This document shows positions 20,657 to 33,009 of a stretch of 64,000 nt of DNA, in pieces (the first letter of the stretch is position 1; the number at the start of each line of letters is the position of its first letter). Source of the stretch: Eucalyptus grandis (Eukaryota; Streptophyta; Magnoliopsida; Myrtales; Myrtaceae). The notes beneath the pieces were generated by a model that saw only the letters and a program-made list of their open reading frames with translations, made no database searches and was not told the origin of the DNA. The stretch lies in NCBI RefSeq assembly GCF_016545825.1, contig NC_052614.1:18804559-18868558 (forward strand), read 5' to 3'. The position numbers and the translations under genes were made by a program.

Positions 20657-21795
20657 ACCAACAGATTTTCCTTAGAACCCGCACTTCATCAAATCACTGA
20701 ATGAGCAGTTGTGCCTTAACAAACTCAATGAAAACAAAGCCTCATCAGAAAGAGCTTCACTAGTATCCATTGCTCTGGGTTTCTCTTCCCTCATGGAATC
20801 TCATATATCACCTTATGGACAAATCTCAAGGTAATCATTGTTATGTGAGTAATACCTACATCGTTAACCACATGAATGCGAGGTAAACTGAGATGGGTGC
20901 TCAAATCCATCAAGTACATCTTAAATTTAGAGTTTGTGGTAAAACTAGAAACGAAGAAGAGTGTGCCAGACAAATAAAGCCATGCAAATTCATGGTCTGA
21001 ATAACAACCTCAATACGAGGTAGTACTTGATAGCCAATTTTTTTTTTAGTGAAAAGATAATGGACACGATATTAGAAAAAGACAAACGACAATGTACTGA
21101 AACATGAGTTCGTAGCATATCCGTTTCAACTCCAGACGTGACGAATTCTTCCGCAATATTTTCACCGCTTTAGGATTTTTCTTCTCTTCAGAATGATCCG
21201 CCTCAGAGACTTGGTGGCTGATCTTCCTAGAAAGGATCTGTGCTTGAACATAATCCTGGCGATTTACCCACAAATGAACCTGCGATCAGAAAACCAATTA
21301 TAACAATAGCGCATAATGGCTGAAAGACATACAAAAAACCCATACTTGTTCAAGGATAAAGGCAATTTTCTCCACCTCTCGCCATTGTTCCAAAAGTTTC
21401 TACCTGCAAATTAAGCCCATAATAGGAATGTTGGACAAGGAAAAACCAATTACAAAATTAGTGACAATAGAAGTCGACTTCCAATAACCGCAATTTATCG
21501 CATCAAATCAGCAGCTTCTTCTATAAGACCCTGTTCTTCCTTTATTTTGCAAGTTTCTTGATCAACTGTCCTCTCTCAATTTCAACATATATCTGCATAA
21601 CAAAACTAGTATAGAAACCACAAAACAAAAACATATTGCTCATCATCATAAGCTGCAATAGAGTTTGATTTCACAAAATCACCTTCCCAGCGATGACAGA
21701 GTTAAGTGTCTTAATAAGCTCTATCTTGGTCTCAAGATCGGTGTCTGGTCAACGTATTGCATAGCTCTTTGTGCCATTGCTGTCACATCCTGTTG
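20657..21795 (-). pseudogene. RPN5: RPN5 (26S proteasome lid subunit) pseudogene, copy 1, 3'-truncated
   Basis: RPN5 is a PCI-domain subunit of the proteasome regulatory lid (about 440 residues). Read on the minus strand from high to low: an exon with TAMAQRAMQYVDQTP (about 21680-21793); one with YVEIERGQLIKKLAK (about 21500-21600), frameshifted just after; one with [19 protein letters not shown] and [16 protein letters not shown] wording (about 21046-21280); one with KVIYEIP (about 20805); and the start of the exon for 'LRKICW' (20657-20700). The downstream exons are absent because the terminal-inverted-repeat element begins there. Frameshifts make it non-functional. First exons were not found. 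Confidence 0.88.
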
Positions 21796-23685
21796 ATAAA
21801 ACAGCAATATTTAGGTCACTATCCAATCAAGTCAATGACTTGATAATGTCTAGATCACAATTAAAACTTTGATTTGAATTATTTGATTAACGGCACAGAA
21901 AATTTGTCACTCTAGAATGAAAATATGGTAAAAAAAGGCACCAAAAGGGACATAAGCAAGGTGCAATACAAGTATGGATATCTCTATGAAGAGGATCTCA
22001 GCCAATTGAAAACTTGCAAACAGCACAAGTACCATAATATCCCCATAAAGGACATATCATGAAATGTATCCTGAAATAGACATGAAAAAAAAAGTAATGT
22101 GATTCATACATGAGTACAAGAAGTAAAAATTTGGGCCAATCATGGGAGACAATCTAGAAACACAAGGTGAGAAACTGAAGAGGATCCCACAATACTAGAT
22201 TCTAGAGGATTCCACCATACTAGATTCTAGAGCACAAGCACCAGGACTGAGATCTTGCATCCCAACAGATTGCCTAGAGCCAACTCCCATGTTGATGTGC
22301 CGGGCACATTCATTTTTTAGATAGTTATACATATATGGCATGTCACAGCTACACGAAATGACAGTTCATGATCTAATTAGTATGCATAAGGAAGACAATC
22401 CCTGCAATATAAAAATCTAATCCTTATGGTAAAGGTTGTTAAGATCGATCTCAAATGATTGATATTGGACCATACTTTGGATTGATGACCATAAGACTCA
22501 GCAGAAAACTAAGCTCTAGAGTGATAGATACTTAATCTTTATTTCTGTACTGACACCTGTATATTATCTTTGAAAAGAGGGAATGAAGTTTAAAAGTAGA
22601 AGACAAAAGCATGATTATCACTGCAGCAGAAGCACATCACTGAAGAAGCTCTTGTACCTCATAAAGAAAGTTAACTAGAGAAGCATCTGGGGGCAAAAGT
22701 AGAGAAAAGAGTATATAAACACAAAACCAGATGATGGCGGTGAAAAGAGGAAAACAGGAGGATGAAAGAAATAGACAAGGTGTTGGCAATGGGCTGCACT
22801 GCTGTTTGTGAAGGCACAGCAGACCTTCCATTTACCCCAACTCAAGCTCTCATGAAGGCTATTCTTACTCACTGAACAGCTTATGGATTCTCCAAAGTCT
22901 GCATAGAAAGTAAATTCAACCTTTCCACAACCACCAATTAAATCTTCCATCCCATCTAATTCAGGATGAGGGCAACACCTCATTCTCACTTATAGTTCAT
23001 CCCATCTAATCCCCTTATAGTTCAATTACCAAAGTTAGCCCTGATTAGCAGGTTTGGCCTATAGGTATTTTTTTTAAATGTGCAATGGGTCATGCACAGT
23101 GAGCACTGAGACCCAATTTGGTTTACTATGAGATTGACTCCTAATTAAATAGGCAAGGTAGGCTTTTGGGATTGGGATTAGGAATCCCATTCTACATTCG
23201 CAATGATTCTCGCTCCTAATCTCAACTGGGAATGATTTTCAATGTGACCAAATTCCATCTTTTTAATTGCATGGTATATCGATAGCAATCTTAATAACAA
23301 TAGTGACGGTAAAAATCTGGTGTATGTATAATAGATAGCCACCAGTCATAGTGCTCTAACTAATCCAGAGGAACTTATCAAAGCATTCAGCGTAGCATAA
23401 CAATGACTATATTAATGAAGAGCAATATTTCCACCAGCTTATCACCCAAAAGCAGAGATGAAAAGACAAATACCTGGACATAGTTTAATCCCCATTATCC
23501 AATTCGCTCCTAACAAAGGAGCGTAAGCTACTTCCTTTAGTACAAGAAAGTTCAGGAGCAACTATATACATGAAAAACAAATTAGCACATATGAATATCC
23601 AAGTATCAGTGTCATGAAATGATTTTGATTCCTTTAATATCCCTTGATGAGGAAGGCGAAGAGTGCTTTGAGCCGGGAAGACAAA
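21796..23685 (-). repeat. S block, copy 1 (conserved spacer of the array)
   Basis: A block that recurs after RPN5 copies 2, 5 and 6 in the same order. Landmarks: a tract encoding 'YLKNE' on the minus strand (22270-22365), here with a 26-bp duplication ('ccatactagattctagag', about 22186-22236); 'gcagaccttccatttacccc' (about 22818); 'tcctaattaaataggcaa' (about 23140); 'atccagaggaacttatca' (about 23363). Open stretches do not stay open between copies, so I do not call a gene. It may be introns or upstream sequence of RPN5 or PAT. Confidence 0.75.
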
Positions 23686-26045
23686 AGTTACAGGACTTTT
23701 GAAGAGTGCACATCTTGTTCTGATACCAATTCCATTTGCACAAGTTCTGTACCCCATGAGCTCAAAAATCTTGAATTATAAGGAAGGGGGAAGAGGAATG
23801 ATGAAAAGACCAAAATATATTCCTTTGTAGAAAGTGTATTCAGTGTATCATTTTAGTCTAACACAAGGCCCAGATCTGGTCCATTTGCAAAATATGCAAT
23901 CAAATTTAAACTACATGAGAGTTCTATGATATCTTTAGTCCCCATTTTAGAGACAACATGAAACCACATTCTTCAGCTCCTTTCTTTTGGTAAGAGAGAG
24001 GAGGCTCAAGGGGAGAGATCATTCATTCAACTATGAACATCTTCAAGCTCTCAAAGCAGCCTTATGAACCATAGTTTGCTTGTGGATTTGGTGGCAGATT
24101 TCCTCAACAAGATTGAGGAGCTTTTCCAAATTTGTAGCCCGAGTTCAAGTATCATTGCTCTCCTTTGTCATCTGGAAACAGACAACTCCCATTAGCAGGT
24201 CTATCTTTCCCACCAGGGACTTGGGAAACAACCATTTTGGAGAGGTGCTTCTCAGCTTCCTAAAATGGTCATAGAACTAACAGGTCATGCTGATAGAATA
24301 TCATACAGGCTTGTATAATTACTATTATGCAGTCTCTCTAGCAAATGATAGTGTTGATTTAATAGATCAAGGCACGTAAATAATTAAAGCTCTCTAGAAC
24401 AGCGGTAACAAAACCCTAAACACAGAGTTCCTTTCGTTGAGTGATTCAGCTGCATAGAATTTTTTGAGCACATTAAGAAAGCTCTAATCACAAGATATGC
24501 TTTTGTAACACTGGAAATGGTGAGTCATAGCAGAGCTCCTCCCACACTTCTAAAGCGGCATCAAAATTTCAGGCTCCATTGGACAAGAATGGTTTCACAA
24601 TGCCAAACATCGACACTTATAGCTATAACAAATTTTATGAGAAGAAGTTGACTAAGCATAGTATGCAATGTTCACAGAATAAAACTATGAGGACAACATT
24701 CTCAACCTCAAGACAAGCCTTGGCCTTCAATGCACCAAACCTTCTTTTCCACTTTTTGGAACTTGTATCCTGTCTAGCAACCATACCCCGCAAGTATCGG
24801 GCGAGAGGCTGCTCGGGGTTAAATGAGGGGTCTAGGCAATCAGTCAAAGAATGACATTGATAAAGAACATAAATAAATGTTCAACATAATCAACCTGGAT
24901 ATTGAGGCATAACAGCTATGCAAGTTTCTTCAAGGTAATCCTCGAGTAACATTCTGCAGAAAATAGAGAAAGTCTCATCTGAATGATGATCCAAAGAAAT
25001 CAAGAAAGAACGACAAAGTTCTGTAATTACATGTTCGCTTATTCTCCGTCTAAGATCTTCTGCTGCCTTCTCAACGAGTCCGCCTTCAAGCATGTTCTTC
25101 TCATTCTCAAATTCATCTCTGAAAGTACTCCAAAGAGCAGTTAATTGATAACCTCCATTGTGACCAATTGTTTCTGCCGCAACTGCGTTAAAACAACAAA
25201 GGCACAGCCAACCAAATTCTATGGTAGATTATTGAGATATTGCAACAAAATGTACAATTAAATACCTAGAAACAATTCAAAGATGTACCTAAATTGGGGA
25301 ATTTCTGAGAGATTTTTATCTTCTAAAGCGGCATTAAGAAGGCTTGACTGCATAATCATCATGTGGTGACTGAACTAAGTACCAGCAGATTTTCCTTAGA
25401 ACTTGCGACAAATTAAATCACAGAATGAACATTGCACCTTAAAACAATCAGTGAAGACTTGACAAAGCTTCATATGAAAGAGCTTCACTGGTGCCCATTG
25501 CTCTGGGTTTCCCCTTCGCTTGATGGAATCTCATGTATCGCCATATAGCAACAACAAATCTCAAGGTAACCATTGTAATGTGAGTAATACTTACATCGTT
25601 AACCACATGAAATTCAAGGTAAGATGTGTGTTCAAATCCATTAAGTGCATCTCTAACATCAGAGTTGTGATAAAGATAGGAAGGAAAAAGAGAATGTGAT
25701 AGATGAATAAAGCCATGGCTTGAACCACAACCTAAATTCCAGTTACTGCAATTTCTGGTATCAAATTAGCAGCTTCTTCTATAAGATCTTGTCCTTCCTT
25801 TACTTTTTGCAAGTTTCTTTATCAACCGTGCTCTCTCAATTTTGACATATAGCTGCATAATGAAATTAGCTATAGAATCCCTGAAACCAAAACAGATTGC
25901 TCATGAACCCCTAATAGAGTTTGATTTCACATTTTCACCTTCCCAAAGAACAACGAGTTAAGGGCCTTAATAAGCACAATCTTGGTCTCAAGATCGTGTG
26001 TCTGGTCAATATATTTCATAACCTCGCTTCTCCATTGCTGCAACC
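23686..26045 (-). pseudogene. RPN5: RPN5 pseudogene, copy 2
   Basis: On the minus strand: exon with QYIDQT-like wording (about 25930-26040); exon with [12 protein letters not shown] (about 25750-25855); exon with HEIP and, one frame over, NPEQWAPV (about 25490-25560); exon with [13 protein letters not shown] and [16 protein letters not shown] (25297-25405); exon with [18 protein letters not shown] (about 25020-25135); and the last exon 24043-24262, ending AALRA then TGA at 24045-24043. The exon holding 'RQDYV' has been deleted between about 25720 and 25735. The last exon has at least one frameshift. The 3' flank 23686-24042 is shared with copies 3, 5 and 6. Confidence 0.9.
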
Positions 26046-28745
26046 TGTTTATAAGAGAGTAGCAACGCGAATGCCACCATCTAATTAATTCATTACTTGC
26101 TTATGTCTAGAACACAATAAAACTTTCAGTTGAACTATCTGATTAACAGCAAGAAAAATTATTCATTCTAGAAAGAAAATAGAGTGAGAAAAAGGAACTA
26201 AAAGGGGTAATAGCAAGGTGCAATACAAATAAAATCAGGAGGATCCCAGCCAATTGAAAAGACTTGCAAACAGCATGAGTGCAAGGCCTGAGTTCTTGCA
26301 TCTCTAGGGATTGCCAAGAGCCAATGCCCAAATAGATATGCCAATGACATTCGTTTTTCATATATTCATACATGATGGCATATTATGACTACACAGAACG
26401 ACATTATAAGATCTAATCAGTACACATGGGAGGCAATCGCTAAAGTGTGAGTCCATAAAAATAAAACCCTTAAGGCAATGGTTGTTGAGATCGATCCCAA
26501 ATGACTGAAACTGGACCACACTTTGGATCAATAATCATTGGGCTCTGCACTATTGATGATGGCAAAAGTACAGAAGAAAACAAATTGAAAGCAAAACCAG
26601 ATGATGGCATTGAAAAGAAGAAGAGAGGAGGGTGAAAGAAATAGACAAGGTAAAGAGCTATATGCTATGACGTAGAAAGAATTCCGTCCCCAACAAGAAG
26701 AAATGGTTTCCATACAAAGGTGATGGCATTGTGCCGCACTGCTGCTTGTGGAGGAATAGTAGACCTCCCATATACCGCAACCCAAGTTCTCACAAAAATA
26801 GAGCTCACTTCCAACTCCAGCAACAAAAGGTTTTTCTTAATCTTTTCTTAATCGAGGCGAAAGCATATGGACTTTCCCAAGTCTGTATAGAAAGTATCTT
26901 CAGCCTTGCCACAACAATAATTAGATCTTCCATCCAATCTAATTAAGGACGATGGCAACACCTCAATTTCATTTATGATCCCCTTATAGTTCAATCCCCA
27001 AAGTTAGCCCCAATTAGAAGGTTCAGCCTTCAGATATTGTTTCAGATGCAAAATAGGTCATGCACGACAGGAACTGGGGCCTAATTTGATTTACTAAGAG
27101 GCGGAGTCCTAATTAAATAGGCAAAGTAGGATATTTGGAATTGGGATTGGGAATCCCATTCTACATCTCCAATGATCTTACTCCTAATCCAAACTGGGAA
27201 TGATTGTCGATGTGACCAACTTGTACCTTTTTCCATCGCCTCCTATACCGATAGCAATCCTAATAACAATTGTGAAGGTAAAATTCTGGTACATATAAAT
27301 AGCCACCAGTCATAATGCTCTGACTATTCCAGAGGAACTTATTGGCATTCAGCATAGCATAACAATAAAATGCAATCAATGAAGAGTAAAATTTCCACCA
27401 GCTTATCAACCCAAAGCAGAGATGAAAGGAAAATACCTGGACATCAGTTAATCTCGATGATCCAATTCGTTCCTAACAAAGGAGTGTAAAATGCTTCCTT
27501 TGACCAAGAAAGTTTGGGAGCAACCACATACAGGAGAAACAACTTCACAGATATGAATATCCAAGTATCAGTGTCACCAAATAATGATGACTCAATCACT
27601 TGACGAGGAAGGCAAAGAGTGCTTTCAGCTAGGAAGACAAAAGTTCAATCCCCAATAATTCAGTAGACGACCGAACGCAATAATCCCTCCTGCTTGTTTA
27701 ATATTCCTTTTGCCACCAGCAAACCTAACACTTGCTGCGTTCATACAAGGGAGAAACTACAGCAAACCCTTATTGCAATGGAGAGGTACAGCCCATACTT
27801 ATTGTTCATCTTTAGTTGATTAGTACTTTGAATCACTCGTCTGACACCCAATCTCAATTTCTTTTCTCCCGGGTTTCTTTGCTGTGTAAAAGGTATACTA
27901 AGTAAGGCACCAAGGAAATACCTATCCATCTAAAACAAAAAGAATTCATCCCTATACAAGAGAACTCAAATCCTAAAAAAAATCTACTAAACAGAATAAA
28001 AACAAAGTGAAGCACCAACTACTGACTTCACTAAACCCTGAAAAGATGAAAAAACAAAATAAAACTACTTAACTTAAAAATATGCCTTTTCTCTGTCATC
28101 ACAGATTAAGGATCTCTATTTTTCAATCCTCACTCACACATGTTTACTTCAACTCCAAAGGGAGGGTCCATCTTGTAAAAGTACGACAAAAGATTTTGCT
28201 AGTACCTCCACACTAGATAGTATCACAATGTCCAGCTTATCCACATGGCTTTGTGCATTATTTTCCTATGAGAACTTCCAATCAGTGTTCTTGATAGGAT
28301 GCAGCATCACATGATCTTACATTGACTTCATGGATCGGGGAGATAATTATTGATAACGAATCTTAGGTAAATGCATCCTTTAAGTTACCAAGTAATCTTT
28401 CAACAACCTATTGAGTTTGCTATCTCCTCCTCTTTTTTTCTTTTGAGAGAAAGTGGCAATGCTAACTGCTGGAAACTCACTTTGTACTACTTGGGCGCTG
28501 AATGCTCACTGATGTTAATTAATTTCACTTCATAAGTAAATACAAGCACCCTGCCAGAAAGGATATCTCAAGTAAACTTTTTGCTTATTACCCATTCTTT
28601 GTGTACACATAAGCACCATTAAACTTCCACAGGAATATAAACGCCAACCTTCATTCATTAAAGAGTTCCAGAAGCACATCTTTTAAGCAATTCTTCCAAA
28701 TCTCGCCATCTTGAATAATTTATTACCTGCAGAAAGTTAACGTCA
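26046..28745 (-). repeat. S block, copy 2 (longest form)
   Basis: Same landmarks as at 21796-23685: the 'YMKNECHWHIYLGIG' tract (26143-26373), 'gtagacctcccatataccgc' (about 26759), 'tcctaattaaataggcaa' (about 27108), 'attccagaggaacttatt' (about 27318). It continues through 'acacccaatctcaatttctt' (about 27845) and 'acttccacaggaatataa' (about 28623) to about 28745. The last part also occurs at 43440-43800, 58600-59290 and 60650-61020. Confidence 0.75.
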
Positions 28746-28944
28746 ACAGGTAATAGTGTCAGACCCTAAAAAAATCATTTGCAAGATAGTGCATCCGCTA
28801 AATCAACAATGTCACACAATTCAATAATTATGGTACCAGACCAAGAAGTTCCTGTCAAAACACTGAGAATCCCCCTATTTAGTTGCCCAATACAATCACC
28901 TAGGACTAATACGTAAGCCAGCAATCAACTAGCTAATTCTTGCT

Positions 28945-29275
28945 GCAAGGCTCACCCCAGTAAACTAGCAACTTGAAAAGTGGGATCCAAATTTCACAAT
29001 TAAACAGAGAGAGGCAAAGCACAAGGAGATACTTCAAAAGCGTGGCTAAGCACAAAGAAATTAGCAAATATTTGCCCACCAATTGTTCAACAAAATTTCT
29101 CACCAAGATAATGCTCCTACAAGGCCTGCATGCATCGCACAACCTAATACCCAATGAAAACAAACTTATAGAGAACAAAGTTGCAACTGAAACCCAACAC
29201 ATGGGCATTACACCCTGTTGTCTCAGCTTCGACATTTTAATCCACAAACGAGGAAACCACTGTGATTTTAGCGCT
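28945..29275 (-). pseudogene. DUT: dUTPase pseudogene 1, 3' end and flank
   Basis: This matches the 3' flank and end of the dUTPase copy at 59490-59770 almost base for base (for example 'tctcaccaagataatgctcc', 'acacatgggcattacaccct'). It then jumps at about 29218 to sequence found before the coding part ('ttttaatccacaaacgagga'). The catalytic exons are therefore missing from this piece. The 5' piece lies at 30714-30985, with a foreign gene fragment in between. An open frame of 146 residues across it is a chance reading. Confidence 0.7.
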
Positions 29276-29639
29276 TTTTTTTTTTTTTGGGGGGCGTGGG
29301 ATGCTATTGTTATGAGCTGATAAATGCATTGGACCTGGTGCAGCAACTTAAGATCTCCACTCATCCTATCCATAAACTTACAGGTCCTTGAATCAGCAGC
29401 ATAATTGAATGTGTCTGCTTACATAAACTTACATTGCATTAAAATCAAGAACGCTTCTTATTTTCTGTACACTCCTTGTTTTATCTAGAATAGAGTGTCT
29501 CAGGGTTGCTCTCTGGTATCAGTGTCTTCCAAAATAAGTGTGTACCTGCACATTTCCTGGAGATGCTTAACATTTCTGCTCTTCTGACTCTGGTGTTTTG
29601 TCTGAACCTTTACTTGATCTTTTTTTTTTTTTTCCTTTC
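29276..29639. other. Poly-T/G tract and intron-like sequence before ZFC3H1 fragment
   Basis: A run of T followed by G6 at about 29277-29295 marks the junction with the dUTPase piece. The rest is T-rich intron-like sequence leading to the acceptor near 29674. Confidence 0.5.
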
Positions 29640-30664
29640 ATGACGTTTTTCTGTTTGCCATTATTTCATACCAGCAAAGGTTGATGCTGCTGATCCTCCT
29701 GCAATCTCAATTGAGTTTCCAACCAGACCATATATACAAACCAAACATGAGAATAGTCTTGGAATGAATCAAGTTGGACAGAAGTCTGGTAGATCTGGAA
29801 CTGGTGGTTCCTTGGGGCCTAACGGCAATCTTGTTATAAGCTTCTCTGATGATGAGAGCAGCAGTGATTCTGATGGGGGCAGACAGGATAGGAGGTCTGA
29901 AGATAAAGCTAAAACAGTTGGATAAATGGAAATCAGAAGCCACCTATTTTGGCCCAGAAAACATCGAAGAAGTTGGGATACCCTACTCGAGACTAAAACA
30001 AATGATGTCCAAAAGATTGCCTTCTAGTTGTACATTTATACATCCAAAGACGAAGAACCAGGAAGCAAACAATGGGATTGGTTCTGCACCTTCAATTGGG
30101 CAAGGAAGTGCAGGAAGAAGTTTGGGTATGCTCAACCAAAAATTGGAATGCCAGGAGCATGGATCTGATCATGTCGTAGGCCCAAGGAGTCTTGAACTTC
30201 AGGACTTGCGGCAGCAGATTGCTCTATGGGAATCTGAGCTGAAGCTTAAGTTAGCTCAACAAAACAAGCATCCGGTTTTAGGTTCTTTCGAAAACAGTTA
30301 TAGTCTTAACCTAAGCAGGAATTCAGGCGGTACAAGCGTCACGACCTCTGCAGACTTCCCACGTTCTGTAGACTTCCCGCAATTAGACACCGAAGAGCCC
30401 TCTCATAAAAGGTTGCAGCTTGGTGCATCTTCTTATTCCCAGCGATATGTCGATCAAGCGACAACCGCTGCTAGATTGTGCCCACCTCCAAAGGATGTGT
30501 TGTTGGAAACCAGCAAGATGGACAAGATTCACCATGTTCCAAAAGCACATTCCACTAGCGTGACCGAACCAAATGTCACTAGATGTGAAATACAATATAG
30601 TGAAAGGATGGCAATGGCCTCAGCTAACCTACATGGTGTGGTCAAGGTTGTTTATTTATAAAAT
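29640..30664 (+). pseudogene. Fragment of a large plant nuclear protein, probably ZFC3H1 type
   Basis: After an intron-like stretch ending 'tttcataccag' (29673), one frame reads VDAADPPAISIEF and the acidic motif NLVISFSDDESSSDSDGG to a stop near 29925. A second frame, open to 30661, continues with 'LQDLRQQIALWESELKLKLA' (about 30195-30255) and a Ser/Thr-rich low-complexity part. The order of acidic SDDES motif, then LQDLRQQIALRESELKLK-like helix, is what I recall from plant zinc-finger C3H1 domain proteins (RNA surveillance); the zinc finger itself is not here. It ends at a donor-like 'GTCAAG|GTTG' (30650). Retained splice sites argue for a genomic, not cDNA, origin. One frameshift breaks it. 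Confidence 0.55.
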
Positions 30665-30713
30665 GTACAAGATCCTTATACGAGATCTAATAACCCTTGA
30701 TTTACGTTGGTTC

Positions 30714-30985
30714 TCATCCAGGTACTATGTTGGGCCGCGGAGAGGTGGGGGCGCTCGCGAAGGCAAGACGGCCTTTCGGGAGAGCTGCTTCTTCACTCTG
30801 AGCAGAGAGCGGCTCCCTGGCGGATCCCACGACGCCCCCATTGTTGTGGAGCTTTGGAATATTGGGGCATGGCTCGACCATCTTCGGTCGCTGAAGAAGA
30901 TGGTGACGGGGGCATGATTTGATGACAGCACTCCAATCCAAGAAATGGTGCGAAAACCTCGAGCTTTAACTGAAAGCTCCAACGA
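30714..30985 (-). pseudogene. DUT: dUTPase pseudogene 1, N-terminal exon and 5' flank
   Basis: On the minus strand one frame starts MVEPCPNIPKLHNNGG. A second frame reads LLRVKKQLSRKAVLPSR, which matches the plant dUTPase start (Phe-X-Val-Lys-Lys-Leu-Ser-Glu-Lys-Ala-Val). The two frames differ, so a frameshift lies between them. The exon stops at about 30722, where the plus-strand ZFC3H1-like fragment abuts. The 5' flank to about 31010 matches 60226-60370. dUTPase hydrolyses dUTP to dUMP and keeps uracil out of DNA; this exon alone carries no active-site motif. Confidence 0.75.
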
Positions 30986-31010
30986 CCGGGGCTAGAAACA
31001 AGAGTTCTCC

Positions 31011-31359
31011 TTCATGAGCACAAGAAAAGAGGAACGATTCGCTTAAAGCCAAAAAACAATAATGATAAATTTTCAATTACTTTTTTATTTTTTAAATTTA
31101 TCTCTTCTTCTTTAAAATTGACCACTTTGCCGTTGTCGAAATGCCGACGGTTAAAATGACCACAAGTAGGATGGCAAATAAAAAGCAGGAAATAAATTGA
31201 AAACAAAAGAATCATACGAGAAAGATAAGATGGGATTCAAGGTTGTATTAAGAAAACAACAAAAAGAGGAAAACCAATTAGGGTTTTCAAAATTGGTACA
31301 ACTCAATTTGCCGGAAAATTGTCAACTATAATTGATGGGGTCTTCTTCATCAAGCATAT
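31011..31359. other. AT-rich flank, no gene
   Basis: Nothing recognisable; many stops in all frames. Confidence 0.45.
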
Positions 31360-31745
31360 GATCGGCTAGTTAATTTTAAAAAGACTTTAATAATTTTTTT
31401 TTTCACTAGAATTGATTGGTTTTGACAATTGCTCTTCTTTATCAATGAAAATTTTGATTTTATCACTAGTTGGTCCTTGCCGTGATGAATATCACAAACC
31501 TTCTCTTACACTAAATTTGGTCAAATAAAATGTTTTTGAACATTTTGAAGGTCTCTTTTTGCCAAACAAAAATGTTTTCAATGCTTTATAGTGGCTGTCT
31601 TTTTTCTTTTCTTTTTTTTTTCCTTTTTCAAAATTTCAATTAGTCTTCTAAGTACATGACAAAAAGATATCTTCAAATAATGGCCAAAATATTTATTGAC
31701 CGCACGAATGACTTTTAAGTATATCTTATGATAATTGATGTGATT
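31360..31745. repeat. AT-rich block B, copy 1
   Basis: It matches 37685-37950 in the same order ('aattgattggttttgacaat', 'atgaatatcacaaacctt', 'tcttcaaataatgg'). In both places it follows dUTPase 5' sequence, so it is part of the duplicated unit. Confidence 0.75.
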
Positions 31746-31793
31746 TTCAAACCTTTGGCTTTACAAAAAAAGGGGAAAAATTTAGAACATTAA

Positions 31794-32650
31794 GGGTTCG
31801 TTCATTTCACGGAAAATATCATGTTTCCAAAAAATATTTTCGAAGAAGTCATGTTCCAAAAAATGACTATATTTTCTGGTGTTCGACTGAAACTTGAAGT
31901 TTGAGTGGAAAATGTTTTCCATTGCTCGTTATCTAATTTGATTTTTTGAGAAAAATTACCAAAAAAAAATTAAATTTTAATATTTTTAATTGACCAAAAA
32001 AATTAATTTTAATTTATATATATTTTTTAATTGAATTTTTAATCTTTTTCTTTCATTTTCTTTTCCTCCCTCCTTCTTCCTCCTCCTTCCTCTGCTGCAG
32101 TGTGCCTTGATGTGGCCGGTGCCCCGTGGATCGACCAAGATGCAATCGCCAAATTTGACGAGCTCGAGGGTCAACCGATCCAGTGAGCAAAGTGAGCTCG
32201 TTGGCCAACGGATGCCTCGGCAAGCTCAAGCCTTGCCCTCGGTGGATCTGGCCTTGGGCAAGGCTAGAGTTGGCTCAGTGGCCGGTCGCCGCCGTGCCCG
32301 ACGACTGGCCAAGGAAGAAGAAAAAGAATTAAAAACTTAATTTTGAAAAGAGAAAAAGAAAACATAAAAATAAAGAGGAAGAGGGAAAAAAAGAAGAAAA
32401 TGTAATAATTCAAAAAAAAAAAAAAAAAAAGGGGGAGGAGGAAGTGAGTGCTTATAGGTTGTGAGATAAAAGAGATTAAATAAGGAAAATGTCTTACACT
32501 TTTCAAAAGTGGAAATAATTTCCCTAGTTTAGAAGACTTTTTCCCATAGTAGAAAATGTTTTCCCTAAGCAATTCATTTTCCGTGAAACAAATACCAAAA
32601 ATTCAAAGAACGTTTTCCCGAAAGTTATTTTCCATGAAACAAATGAAGCC
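31794..32650. mobile_element. Terminal-inverted-repeat element with GC-rich core, copy 2
   Basis: The left end is GGGTTCGTTCATTTCACGGA; the reverse complement of the right end is GGCTTCATTTGTTTCATGGA. TAA flanks both sides (31791-31793 and 32651-32653). A 3-bp TAA/TTA duplication with a GG start is the pattern of PIF/Harbinger (Tourist-like) elements. The 857-bp body has TTTTCC/GGAAAA arms and a GC-rich centre (32095-32320), like copy 1 at 19706-20656. No transposase is encoded, so it is non-autonomous. The family call is inference from ends and target duplication. Confidence 0.7.
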
Positions 32651-32653
32651 TAA

Positions 32654-33009
32654 AGATCACTAATACTCTTCATCTGACTTATGTTGATTGCTAAGCAATT
32701 CTCACGGTGACATTCTTCGATAAAATGATAAATAAATTCATTTTGTTAGGAAAGTACTTGTTATTCATTGGGCATTAGCCACATTACTACTTCCACAGCT
32801 AAAGCTAAAGATGTGCCCACAGCTTTTTCTCGATGAACTAACAAAATTCCCCACGTATGTAGATTGCCTATTGCCAAAATAGACCAAGGATCGCCCTAAT
32901 CGTTTCCTCTTCCCAATATTTTTCAGCTTCCATGACAAAGAATGGAGGAGCTAGAATTCTAGAGAACAAAGGCCCCTCCCCTATTGAAGTATCGACTTCG
33001 AGAAAACAT
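32654..33009. other. Intergenic, no gene
   Basis: No repeat or coding match was recognised in these 356 bases. Confidence 0.45.

Noticed and set aside
22675..22989. Open frame of about 104 residues on the minus strand in S block 1
   Set aside because: The same place in the other three S blocks is broken by stops and frame changes; no family recognised.
23485..23757. Open frame of 90 residues on the minus strand
   Set aside because: Lies in the S block to RPN5 3'-flank region; the other copies (27440-27620, 53860-53900) do not keep it open.
28933..29373. Overlapping open frames of 146 and 115 residues on both strands
   Set aside because: The sequence is the dUTPase 3' flank (compare 59490-59770), so the frames are accidental.
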